Source of the DNA: Limibacillus halophilus
GTDB taxonomy: Bacteria > Pseudomonadota > Alphaproteobacteria > Kiloniellales > CECT-8803
DNA: 64,000 nt
Reading direction: 5' to 3'
Assembly (NCBI RefSeq): GCF_014191775.1
Contig: NZ_JACHXA010000004.1
Coordinates: 62,001 to 126,000 of the forward strand
This document shows, in pieces, positions 43,436-51,807 of this stretch (position 1 is the stretch's first letter; each line of letters begins with the position of its first letter). Position numbers and translations under genes: made by a program. The notes under the pieces are model-generated. The model had not been told where the DNA came from and searched no databases. It saw nothing but the letters and a program-made list of their open reading frames with translations.

Positions 43436-44346
43436 AGCGGACTTTCCTCGCTCAACCAGCGCAGCGCTTCCACCATTCGCTTGAAACTATCGGCGGCGCG
43501 CCAGCTCATGCCGCGTGCGCGCAGATACCCGTGAACGAGCTGCGTTTCCCGATGGAGTTTGGTCGGGACTCCGGCATCCTGTAGACGTTCCGCATACAGG
43601 ACTGCTTCGTCGCGCAGGGGGTCAATTTCGGCTGCAAAGAGCACCGCGCGCGGTAACCCTCCATAATCGGTTTCCGCGAGGGGTGCGAAAAATTTGTCGT
43701 CATACGGCGGTGGCTCGTCACTCCGCACCTTTTGGTAAAACTGCATATCCTGCGATGTGAGAAGCGGTGCCGCGGCTTCCTCGCGGTTGCTGGCTGCAAG
43801 GGCCTCACCGCCCAGTGTGGGATAAATGAGCAGTTGCCCGGTTGCAGGCAGCTCACAGTCCCTGGCCGCAAGAGCAACAGCGGCCGCCAGATTTCCGCCT
43901 GCGCTGTCGCCGGCGACGATAACCGGGTTCTCTTGCCGTAGGGATAGATACGCGCCGAGGGCATCCTCGAAGGCGGCAGGGTGGCGATGTTCGGGTGCAA
44001 GTCGGTAATCCAGCGCGAACACGTTCATGCTTGCTGCCACGGCAAGTTCCGCGCAGATACTGTCATGGCTTTTGATGCCCCCCACAACAAATCCACCGCC
44101 GTGAAAGAACAGAAGATGAGCCGTCGTTCTAACGACATCCGGCTGATAATGCCGTGCCGGGCGATCTGCCAGTGTGAGGTCGTGCACCGTTAGACGGTCT
44201 GGTAGCGGCGCGCCAAAAGCAGCACAGAGCCTATCGTAAAGCGTCCGCTGTTGGTCAATGCTTAGGTTCGATCCGTCTTGGGGAAAAAAATCTTCCGATT
44301 TTTCCACGAACTGGCGGACTTCCGGATCTGTCAGCGCTGTGGCCAT
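43432..44346 (-). CDS. Alpha/beta hydrolase, HSL-family esterase
   Basis: 304 aa, cytoplasmic. The oxyanion-hole motif HGGGFVVGG and nucleophile elbow GDSAGGN mark hormone-sensitive-lipase (group IV) esterases. The acid is in AEIDPLRDE and the histidine in THLVHGYL-like sequence (LVHGYLRARG). It starts one base inside the end of the MBL gene, so the pair is co-transcribed. Substrates are probably short-chain esters; lactone or N-acyl hydrolysis is possible. Confidence 0.88.
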   Translation of the reverse strand: MATALTDPEVRQFVEKSEDFFPQDGSNLSIDQQRTLYDRLCAAFGAPLPDRLTVHDLTLADRPARHYQPDVVRTTAHLLFFHGGGFVVGGIKSHDSICAELAVAASMNVFALDYRLAPEHRHPAAFEDALGAYLSLRQENPVIVAGDSAGGNLAAAVALAARDCELPATGQLLIYPTLGGEALAASNREEAAAPLLTSQDMQFYQKVRSDEPPPYDDKFFAPLAETDYGGLPRAVLFAAEIDPLRDEAVLYAERLQDAGVPTKLHRETQLVHGYLRARGMSWRAADSFKRMVEALRWLSEESPL

Positions 44347-45209
44347 CAGAAAGTGTTCGCCGGTAGTTTCAGATAAGAAATGCCGTTACTTTCCGGGTCT
44401 GGCAGCGCGCCGGCACGCATATTGACTTGAACGGCGGGGAGAAGAAGGCGAGGCACAGCAAGGTTGGCATCGCGCTCTGTCCTTGTACGGACGAAGTCCT
44501 GCTCGGTGACGCCGTCGCGCAGATGAACATTGCCCTCACGTTGCTTCGCCACGGTGGTTTCCCATGCGAAGACATCGCGGCCGGGTGCCTTGTAATCGTG
44601 TCCGACGAAAATTCGCGTTTGGGCAGGCAAGGCCAGGATCCGCTGAATGGATCGATAAAGCAGTCCGGCATCGCCACCTGGAAAGTCACAGCGTGCGGTG
44701 CCGAAATCTGGCATGAACAGAGTATCTCCGACGAAAATCGCATCCCCAATCAAATAAGCCATGCATGAGGGTGTGTGTCCGGGCACGTGCAGTGCCTTTG
44801 CGGGCAGGGTGCCGAGTTGAAACGATTCGTCATCTTGAAACAAGCGGTCAAACTGAGATCCATCCTTGGCGACCTCGGGCCCAAGGTTGAAGACCTCAGC
44901 GAATGCAGCCTGGACGGCTTTGATGTTGAAACCGATGCCGACAGGTGCACCAAGCCGTTCTTTAAGATACTGCCCCGCCGATAAATGATCGGCGTGCACA
45001 TGTGTTTCCAGAATCAAGGACACGGAAAGAGCTTGTTGGTTGATGTGGGCGATGATCTTGTCTGCTGATTCATGTGATGTGCGACAGGATGCCGGATCGA
45101 AATCAAGCAGAGGATCAATCACGATGGCTTTCTTTGTTTCCGGATCACTAGCGATATAGCTAACAGTGTTGGTGGCGTTATCAAAAAACGCTTTCACGTC
45201 GGTCTTCAT
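44346..45209 (-). CDS. MBL-fold protein, persulfide dioxygenase (ETHE1/Blh)-like
   Basis: 287 aa. The metal motif THVHADHLSAG and later VPGHTPSCMAYLIG, VGDTLF and VGHDY give the histidine/aspartate set of the ETHE1-like branch. MPDFGTARCDFPGGDA is the distinctive stretch of Blh/SDO-type sulfur dioxygenases, which turn glutathione persulfide to sulfite and use one iron. ATG at 45209 follows AGGGG. Sulfite produced could be handled by the SoeABC enzyme at the right end. A glyoxalase II-type hydrolase is less likely from the motifs. Confidence 0.82.
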   Translation of the reverse strand: MKTDVKAFFDNATNTVSYIASDPETKKAIVIDPLLDFDPASCRTSHESADKIIAHINQQALSVSLILETHVHADHLSAGQYLKERLGAPVGIGFNIKAVQAAFAEVFNLGPEVAKDGSQFDRLFQDDESFQLGTLPAKALHVPGHTPSCMAYLIGDAIFVGDTLFMPDFGTARCDFPGGDAGLLYRSIQRILALPAQTRIFVGHDYKAPGRDVFAWETTVAKQREGNVHLRDGVTEQDFVRTRTERDANLAVPRLLLPAVQVNMRAGALPDPESNGISYLKLPANTF

Positions 45210-45294
45210 AATTTGGCCCCTGAACTGCTCTTGCCGCATACTCGATTGAATTTATGATAATGCCAGACAATAAATGCGAAAGTAGAGGCAGTCG

Positions 45295-46917
45295 ATGACG
45301 CAGGCCGAGCGCAAGGATTTAGGGGTCTTTGATTATGTGATCGTGGGGGCCGGCTCGGCCGGCTGTGTTCTTGCGAATAGACTCTCCAAGGATCCAAAGA
45401 ACTCTGTGTTGTTGCTCGAAGCCGGTGGGCGTGACAACTATTTCTGGATTCATGTCCCGATCGGTTATCTCTATACGCAGAACAATCCACGTACTGACTG
45501 GTGTTTTAAGACCGAACCCGAAGCGGGGCTTGGCGGTCGGTCGCTAAACTATCCACGGGGCCGGGTGCTCGGTGGCTGTTCATCCATCAACGGCATGCTC
45601 TATCTGCGCGGCCAGGCTCGAGACTATGACCTATGGCGGCAGATGGGTAACGAAGGCTGGGGTTGGAATGAGATTCTGCCGCTGTTCAAGCGTGGGGAGG
45701 ACCAGTCCAGAGGCGCAGACGACAATCACGGGCAGGGCGGTGAGTGGCGGGTTGAAGAGATGCGGCTCACGTGGGAAATCCTTGATGCCTTTCGGGAGGC
45801 GGCAGCGGAGATAGGCATTCCCAAGACTGACGATTTCAACCGCGGCAACAACGAGGGTTGCGGTTACTTTCAGGTGAACCAGAAACGCGGTGTACGGTGG
45901 TCCGCAAGCAAGGGCTTCCTGCGCCCGGCAGCGAACCGTGAAAACCTGACGGTCATGACACATGCCCAGGCACAAAATCTGCTGTTTGAAGGAAAACGGG
46001 CCACCGGGTTGAACTTCGAGCTGAAGGGTGCGCCGGTAAGCGTCAGGGCATCACAGGAGGTCATTCTCTGCGCGGGCGCGGTCGGCAGTCCAAACATTCT
46101 TGAGCTTTCGGGGATTGGTCAGGCGCAGAGGCTTCGGGACCTAGGAATCCCTGTTGTGTTGGACCTACCGGGAGTCGGCGAGAACCTGCAGGACCATCTA
46201 CAAATTCGCTGCGTCTACAAGGTTAGGAACACGGTAACTTTGAACCAGCGCGCCAACAGCTTATTCGGGCGTATCGGGATGGGCTTGGAATATTTCCTGT
46301 TCCGGCGCGGGCCCTTGACGATGGCGCCCAGCCAACTTGGCGCCTTTGCCAAGAGCGATCCAAGCTACGAAACGCCAAACCTCGAATTCCATGTGCAACC
46401 GCTTTCACTGGATAAATTTGGCGACCCTCTGCACGAGTTTCCTGCATTTACGGCCTCGGTGTGCAATTTGAGGCCCGAAAGCCGTGGGTCCATTCACCTG
46501 AAAAGTCCTGATTATCGTGAGAAGCCGTCGATCCGCCCCAACTACCTGAGTCATGAGCGCGACCGCCAAGTTGCCGCAGACGCGATCCGATTGACTCGCA
46601 GGATTGCGGACGCCAAGGCCCTACAGGCCTTTGAGCCTGAGGAGTATTTGCCCGGTCCGGCTGTGGAGGGGGATGAGGCGCTGGCACGCGCGGCCGGTGA
46701 GATCGGCACAACGATCTTTCATCCAGTCGGCACCTGCCGGATGGGACAGGATGACGCCGCGGTCGTCGATGAACGTTTGCGCGTGCGGGGAATTGCGGGA
46801 CTGCGGATAGCCGATGCTTCGATTATGCCGACCATTACCTCCGGCAACACGAATTCACCGTCAATGGTCATCGCAGAGAAGGCAAGTGATCTGATCCGGG
46901 AAGACCGGCGGGATTAA
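45295..46917 (+). CDS. GMC-family FAD oxidoreductase (choline/alcohol dehydrogenase type)
   Basis: 540 aa. FAD-binding motif is DYVIVGAGSAGCVLANRLS near the N-terminus, then GGRSLNYPRGRVLGGCSSIN (GMC signature 1, given in part as PRGRVLGGCSSING). The catalytic His region is IFHPVGTCRMG, and the C-terminus has NTNSPSMVIAEKASDLI. Related enzymes oxidise choline, glycerate-type or polyethylene-glycol alcohols; specificity cannot be read from sequence and no betaine-aldehyde dehydrogenase is adjacent. It overlaps the convergent ccmC by 4 bp. Confidence 0.9.
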   Translation: MTQAERKDLGVFDYVIVGAGSAGCVLANRLSKDPKNSVLLLEAGGRDNYFWIHVPIGYLYTQNNPRTDWCFKTEPEAGLGGRSLNYPRGRVLGGCSSINGMLYLRGQARDYDLWRQMGNEGWGWNEILPLFKRGEDQSRGADDNHGQGGEWRVEEMRLTWEILDAFREAAAEIGIPKTDDFNRGNNEGCGYFQVNQKRGVRWSASKGFLRPAANRENLTVMTHAQAQNLLFEGKRATGLNFELKGAPVSVRASQEVILCAGAVGSPNILELSGIGQAQRLRDLGIPVVLDLPGVGENLQDHLQIRCVYKVRNTVTLNQRANSLFGRIGMGLEYFLFRRGPLTMAPSQLGAFAKSDPSYETPNLEFHVQPLSLDKFGDPLHEFPAFTASVCNLRPESRGSIHLKSPDYREKPSIRPNYLSHERDRQVAADAIRLTRRIADAKALQAFEPEEYLPGPAVEGDEALARAAGEIGTTIFHPVGTCRMGQDDAAVVDERLRVRGIAGLRIADASIMPTITSGNTNSPSMVIAEKASDLIREDRRD

Positions 46918-47654
46918 GGTCGATGGCCTCGGCTGGCCTCTTCTATCGCCATGAGCCGGAGACTTCGGGTTCGGGCATCTAGAAGACCGTTCTTCATACG
47001 AATCAGCAGTACAAGTAGGAAGTACAGCTTGAAACCGAGCGCCATGACGAGCAAGGGCCAAAGCATCGATGGATCGATCGTAGGGCCGTCGAGGCGTAGG
47101 ACGCTTGCCGGTTGGTGAAGCGTGTTCCACCATTCCACCGAAAACTTGATTACCGGCAGATTCACGACCCCGACAAGGGCCAGGATTGCCGCCGATCGCT
47201 GGCCGCGTTCCGAGTTCTCAAATGCGCTCAAAAGAGCCAGGTGGCCTAGGTAGAGGAAGAACAGTACCAGGACCGAGGTCAAACGGCCGTCCCAAACCCA
47301 CCAGGTACCCCACATGGGTTTACCCCACAGAGAACCGGTAACAAGTGCGAGGAAAGTAAAACAGGCTCCGATCGGAGAGGCTGCTTTCGCTGCTAGATGC
47401 GCCAGTGGGTGCCGCCACACAAGACCGACGAAACTTGATACGGCGACCACCAGGTAGATAAAAAGGGCCATCCATGCCGACGGCACGTGGACAAACATGA
47501 TCCGCACCGTCTCGCCTTGCTGGTAGTCCGGCGGCGCGACAAACAGGGATAGATAGAGTCCCAGAGCCAGTGTCAAAACGGTAGCTCCCACGATCCAAGG
47601 CTGGAACCTGTCGGCGAGACGTCGAAACCGGGCCGGGTTGGCGAAGCGTTGCAT
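46914..47654 (-). CDS. ccmC: Heme exporter/handling protein CcmC
   Basis: 246 aa with six membrane segments. The tryptophan-rich WGTWWVWDGRLTS motif of heme-handling proteins is in a periplasmic loop, flanked by conserved histidines (FVHVPSAWMA, and the later WNTLHQPAS). CcmC passes heme to CcmE for c-type cytochrome maturation. Here it is alone: no ccmA, ccmB, ccmD or ccmE is within the window. The strong family signature supports the call despite the missing neighbours. A GST gene lies upstream on the same strand. Confidence 0.93.
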   Translation of the reverse strand: MQRFANPARFRRLADRFQPWIVGATVLTLALGLYLSLFVAPPDYQQGETVRIMFVHVPSAWMALFIYLVVAVSSFVGLVWRHPLAHLAAKAASPIGACFTFLALVTGSLWGKPMWGTWWVWDGRLTSVLVLFFLYLGHLALLSAFENSERGQRSAAILALVGVVNLPVIKFSVEWWNTLHQPASVLRLDGPTIDPSMLWPLLVMALGFKLYFLLVLLIRMKNGLLDARTRSLRLMAIEEASRGHRP

Positions 47655-47758
47655 GAAACCTCTCTAGCGCCGCGAATGGCCGGAGATATAACGCAGCTGG
47701 CCGCGCGGCAAAAGGCACGGATTCGTTATACAGCCTGGCAAACCGGGATACACGATGC

Positions 47759-48460
47759 TCAGTTGGATGTCGCGACGCGGGTCGCCTTGCCCGCCATGCC
47801 GCCGAAAAGGCCCGAGATCCTTTCACGCCATTCAGCAACTTCATCCTCGGGAGACAGCAGTTCGAACGTCGAGCAACAGCGCGCCCACTGAAAAGCGCTA
47901 AATACGATGTAATCGCCAAAACCGGGCGATTCGCCGCAGAGAAAGCTTTGTTCATGCAACGTCTTGCGAAGCGGGGTCAGAAGGTCATGGAAAGCGGGTA
48001 GCCTGGCGTCGCGGTCAGCGGTGACTTCTTCCAGTCGTTTCCCATATCTTTGCTCTCTGGATTGCCTGAAATACCCCTTATCCTTTTCATCCAGACAGTC
48101 GTGGATATCGGAAACGATCAATCGCGCCACTGCGGGGTACAAAACGGTTTCGGACCAAAACTTGAAGAAGTGGGTTATGCCCCGGCCGATATCGCATCCG
48201 AACAAGTTGGGGGAATCGGGATAGGTTTCCTCCAAGTAGCGGGCGATAGTCCAGGAATCATGAATCCAGGTATCCCCGTCGACAAGCACTGGAACGCGGC
48301 CCTGTCCTGACGGTTCCAGGCGGTGTTTCTCGGTAAAAAGCCAGGGTACGGTCTCAAACTCCAGGCCCTTATGCACCAGGGCCATGCGAATGCGCCAGCA
48401 ATAGGGACTAAAGCGGAGGTCCGGGTCCGCACCGGCCAATTCGTAAAGTGTTAGCGGCAT
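47759..48460 (-). CDS. Glutathione S-transferase family protein
   Basis: 233 aa. The N-terminal thioredoxin-like domain is LTLYELAGADPDLRFSPYCWRIRMALVHKGLEFE (seen in parts: LYELAG and FSPYCWRIRMAL), then GRVPVLVDGDTWIHDSWTIARYLEE with cis-Pro VPV and the D-S pair for glutathione. The C-terminal helical domain follows. The SPYCWR motif suggests a cysteine- or serine-type GST. ATG at 48460 is preceded by AAGGAAG; residues upstream in frame are non-homologous. The substrate is unknown. Confidence 0.85.
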   Translation of the reverse strand: MPLTLYELAGADPDLRFSPYCWRIRMALVHKGLEFETVPWLFTEKHRLEPSGQGRVPVLVDGDTWIHDSWTIARYLEETYPDSPNLFGCDIGRGITHFFKFWSETVLYPAVARLIVSDIHDCLDEKDKGYFRQSREQRYGKRLEEVTADRDARLPAFHDLLTPLRKTLHEQSFLCGESPGFGDYIVFSAFQWARCCSTFELLSPEDEVAEWRERISGLFGGMAGKATRVATSN

Positions 48461-48633
48461 CTTCCTTAAATCTTTCCTGTCTCGTCGGCTAAATCTCAGT
48501 TCAAGGATATCCAATGTGCGCAGACATGACGAGCCGATTGCGCGAATTGGGTTTGTCTTTGAGATTTGCGTCATAGAGAGGGTAATCTGGGACTGCGAAT
48601 CCTTCAGACCAATTCACTCCGGAGATCCGACAG

Positions 48634-49758
48634 ATGAAGATCAAAGCCGCCGTCCTTCACCAGATGGGGTTAGCGCGCCCCTACAGCCAATCACGTCCCC
48701 TGGTAATCGAGGAGCTTGATTTGGATGGACCCGGTGAAGGCGAGGTTCTGGTCCAGATCAAGGCCGCGGGACTTTGCCATTCCGACCTTTCGGTGATGGA
48801 TGGCGCTCGTCCCCGACCGACTCCCATGGCTCTTGGACATGAAGCAGCCGGCATTGTCGCCGATGTCGGTAAAGGTGTGGACGATCTCAGGAAAGGCGAT
48901 CACGTCGTGATGGTCTTTGTGCCTTCCTGCGGTCATTGTCTGCCTTGCGCCGAAGGGCGTCCGGCGCTTTGCGAACCTGCCGCAAAGGTGAACGGAGAAG
49001 GGGTGCTGCTTTCGGGGCAGCGACGCCTGAAGCTGAATGGCGAGCCGGTCAACCATCATATGGGTGTCTCCGCTTTTGCCGAGTACGCCGTGATGTCGCG
49101 GCGCTCACTGGTAAAGGTCGACCCGGATTTGCCATTGGAGCAGGCGGCGTTGTTTGGCTGTGCGGTCCTGACAGGAGTTGGCGCGGCGCTCAATACGGCA
49201 GGTGTGACGCCGGGAAGCAAGGTGGCCGTGATTGGTCTGGGCGGCGTCGGATTCAATGCCCTGCTTGGGTCGGTCTTGGTTGGCGCGGATCAGGTAGTGG
49301 CACTAGATCTCGTTGCTTCCAAGCTCGATCTTGCCCGGCAGCTTGGCGCCACAGACGCCTTTCTGGCAAATCAGGAGGACATAGTCGAGGCCGTCAAGGA
49401 AGCGACCGGGGGAGGCGTGGACTTCGCGCTGGAAATGGCAGGGTCCGTTCCGGCGTTGGAACTCGCTTATAAGATCACCCGACGCGGCGGTACAACCGTG
49501 ACCGCCGGTTTGGCACATCCTTCAAAAATGATGCAGCTCCAGCAGGTTTCTTTGGTTGGAGAGGAACGCACGCTAAAGGGGAGCTATATAGGGTCTTGTG
49601 TTCCGGTCAGGGATATTCCTCGCTACATCGGATTGTTCCGCAAGGGGCGCCTGCCGATTGACCGCCTGATGAGCGAGAAGGTCGGATTCAACGAATTGAA
49701 CGGTGCATTCGATAGGCTTGCCGAAGGCGCAACGGTGCGGCAGCTTCTGATTCCCTAG
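48634..49758 (+). CDS. Zinc-dependent alcohol dehydrogenase (class III/long-chain type)
   Basis: 374 aa MDR protein. Catalytic zinc ligands are C48 (AAGLCHSD), H69 and E70 (LGHEAAG), and structural zinc is bound by C99, C102, C105 and C113. NAD binding is at VIGLGGVGFNALLGSVLVGA. It resembles the group of aryl-alcohol or formaldehyde-type dehydrogenases. GGAGATCC lies upstream of the ATG. It is convergent with the deacetylase gene (4-bp overlap). Together with the GMC enzyme it may handle alcohol intermediates. Confidence 0.9.
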   Translation: MKIKAAVLHQMGLARPYSQSRPLVIEELDLDGPGEGEVLVQIKAAGLCHSDLSVMDGARPRPTPMALGHEAAGIVADVGKGVDDLRKGDHVVMVFVPSCGHCLPCAEGRPALCEPAAKVNGEGVLLSGQRRLKLNGEPVNHHMGVSAFAEYAVMSRRSLVKVDPDLPLEQAALFGCAVLTGVGAALNTAGVTPGSKVAVIGLGGVGFNALLGSVLVGADQVVALDLVASKLDLARQLGATDAFLANQEDIVEAVKEATGGGVDFALEMAGSVPALELAYKITRRGGTTVTAGLAHPSKMMQLQQVSLVGEERTLKGSYIGSCVPVRDIPRYIGLFRKGRLPIDRLMSEKVGFNELNGAFDRLAEGATVRQLLIP

Positions 49759-50807
49759 GATGCGCGATCGCGGCCTGCTGCGAAGCCTTCAAGGAAGGTC
49801 TTGAGGTTATCGCCAAGGGCGGCGGTCAAATAGCCGCCTTCCTGCACTAAAACAGTGGGCAATCCGAGCGCCGCGATGGCTCGTGCGACTTTGCCAAAAT
49901 CGTCGGTTGTCAGAGCAAGGCCTGCAAGCGGGTCGGCTTCGTGGGCGTCGAGGCCCAATGCTACGACCAGTGCGCTGGGGCCGAAAGCACTGATTCTTTG
50001 TGTAGCTTTTTGTAATGATTTTAGGAAGTTATCGCCCGTTGTTCCCCTTGGGAGTGGAAGGTTAAAGTTATAACCCAGACCGCGACCGGTACCGCGCTCA
50101 TCGGCAAAGCCCCAAAAGAAGGGATAAAAACGGACCGGATCAGCGTGCAACGAGATCGTCAGAACGTCATCTCGGTCATAGAAGATGGCTTGCGTGCCGT
50201 TACCGTGATGCAGATCGACATCCAGGACGGCGACAGTCCCAAGGCGTTCACGGAGATATTGGGCGGCTATGGCGGAGTTGTTCAGGTAGCAAAAGCCTCC
50301 GGCCATGTCGGCGAAGGCATGATGTCCCGGTGGACGGCAAAGTGCGTAGGCTTCTGGCGCACCATCCAGGATCAACTGCGCTGCCTGTGTCGCGATGTCG
50401 GCGGACAAGCACGCCGCTTCCCAGGTGCCTTCCCCGATGGGGCAGGCCGTATCTGCCATGTGGTAGCCAGCCTGGCCAACGGCGGAAGCGGGATACCCAG
50501 CGACGCCAAGACTGGCACCTCGGGCTTGTGGATGGATGTTTGGTATTACTTCCGGCGATGCATCGGGAATCCGTTGCCAGCGGGTGTAGATGTTTTCAAG
50601 AAACTCGAGGTATTCAGGCGAATGCACCGCGCCTCGCGGTGCTGCACCAAAAGATCTTGGGGTTACAATGATATGGCCTGCGTCCTTTACCGATGAAATC
50701 AAGGCATCGGCGCGCTCTGGAACTTCGGGATTCTGCTGCTGGCTCCCGCTCACCAGGAAGTTCTTTGGATAATGGATTCTATGGCCGTCGCTATAGACGA
50801 TTTTCAT
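49755..50807 (-). CDS. Histone-deacetylase-like acetylpolyamine amidohydrolase
   Basis: 350 aa zinc or iron hydrolase of the HDAC superfamily. H162 and H163 (RPPGHHA) are the catalytic pair, and D198, H200 (LDVDLHHGNG) and D287 (GLDAHEADP) the metal ligands. ENIYTRWQRIP and GYHMADTACPI resemble acetylpolyamine amidohydrolases such as AphA. It removes acetyl groups from an acetylated amine. It is the last gene of the polyamine-type operon. It contains a rare-codon, AT-rich patch at about 49.99-50.07 kb. Confidence 0.87.
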   Translation of the reverse strand: MKIVYSDGHRIHYPKNFLVSGSQQQNPEVPERADALISSVKDAGHIIVTPRSFGAAPRGAVHSPEYLEFLENIYTRWQRIPDASPEVIPNIHPQARGASLGVAGYPASAVGQAGYHMADTACPIGEGTWEAACLSADIATQAAQLILDGAPEAYALCRPPGHHAFADMAGGFCYLNNSAIAAQYLRERLGTVAVLDVDLHHGNGTQAIFYDRDDVLTISLHADPVRFYPFFWGFADERGTGRGLGYNFNLPLPRGTTGDNFLKSLQKATQRISAFGPSALVVALGLDAHEADPLAGLALTTDDFGKVARAIAALGLPTVLVQEGGYLTAALGDNLKTFLEGFAAGRDRAS

Positions 50808-50846
50808 GGTGGAGCAGCCTTGTGAGTATTAGGGAATAACAACGGG

Positions 50847-51779
50847 TTAGAAGCGGACCGTGTCACCACCTTTAAGTTTCAGGATAGCGCGTGCCTCATC
50901 TGGCGAGGCGACCTCCAAGGACAGGCTCTCCAGTATGGTTCGGACACGCGCAACCTGTTCTGCGTTGCTCTTTGCCAGGACACCCTTACCTAGGTAGAGG
51001 GAATCCTCCAATCCAACCCGGACGTTCCCGCCGAGAACCGCGGCTTGTGTCACCAGTGGCATCTGATGCCGTCCGGCGCCCAGTACCGAGAAAACATAAG
51101 TATCGCCGAAGAGCTTGTCGGCCATCCGCTTCATGTGAACTAGGTTTTCCGGATCCGGCCCGATACCGCCCAGAACGCCCAGAACAAATTGAATGAAGAA
51201 GGGAGGTTCAATCAGACCGCGATCTGCGAAGTGACGCAGGCTGTAGAGATGCCCGACATCATAGCATTCAAACTCAAATCGCGTTCCATTTTTCTTACCT
51301 AAAGTATTAAGAATATATGCTATATCTTTGAAAGTATTTTTAAAAACAAAATCTTCCGAGTTCTGCAGGAAATCCCGCTCCCAGGGATACTTGAAGTCGG
51401 TAAAGCGTTCGAGTGCAGGAAAGAGGCCAAAGTTCATTGATCCCATGTTCAAGGAGGCCATTTCCGGCGCCGTCTTTTCTGCTGCCATCAAGCGTTCGGC
51501 GACGGTCATATGCTGACCACCGCCCGTGGAAATATTTACCACTGCGTCGGTCGCCTGTTTGATTCGGGGCAAGAACTGCATAAAAACGTTCGGATCAGCC
51601 GTCGGCTTACCGTCTGCGGGTTCGCGCGCATGCAGATGCAAGATCGCCGCGCCGGCCTCGGCCGCTTCGATTGCCTGAGTTGCAATTTCATCCGGCGTCA
51701 GCGGCAGATATTCGCTCATGCTCGGTGTATGGATCGAGCCGGTAACGGCGCAGGAGATTATGACTTTGCTTTGTGCCAT
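50847..51779 (-). CDS. BKACE family enzyme (beta-keto acid cleavage), second copy
   Basis: 310 aa zinc enzyme. Metal ligands are H48 and H50 in ILHLHAREP and E258 in VGLEDSLYLGKG; NISTGGGQH and GAGRHQMPLV are family motifs. The HLHARE form and the extra SMNFGLF/FKNTFKDI region place it in a different subgroup from the 10.7-kb copy. It converts a beta-keto acid plus acetyl-CoA to acetoacetate and an acyl-CoA. ATG at 51779 has GGGAG 12 nt upstream. It carries an AT-rich stretch at 51.29-51.35 kb. Confidence 0.88.
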   Translation of the reverse strand: MAQSKVIISCAVTGSIHTPSMSEYLPLTPDEIATQAIEAAEAGAAILHLHAREPADGKPTADPNVFMQFLPRIKQATDAVVNISTGGGQHMTVAERLMAAEKTAPEMASLNMGSMNFGLFPALERFTDFKYPWERDFLQNSEDFVFKNTFKDIAYILNTLGKKNGTRFEFECYDVGHLYSLRHFADRGLIEPPFFIQFVLGVLGGIGPDPENLVHMKRMADKLFGDTYVFSVLGAGRHQMPLVTQAAVLGGNVRVGLEDSLYLGKGVLAKSNAEQVARVRTILESLSLEVASPDEARAILKLKGGDTVRF

Positions 51780-51807
51780 GAGTTGCGATGGCTCCCTTGG
51801 TATTGGT

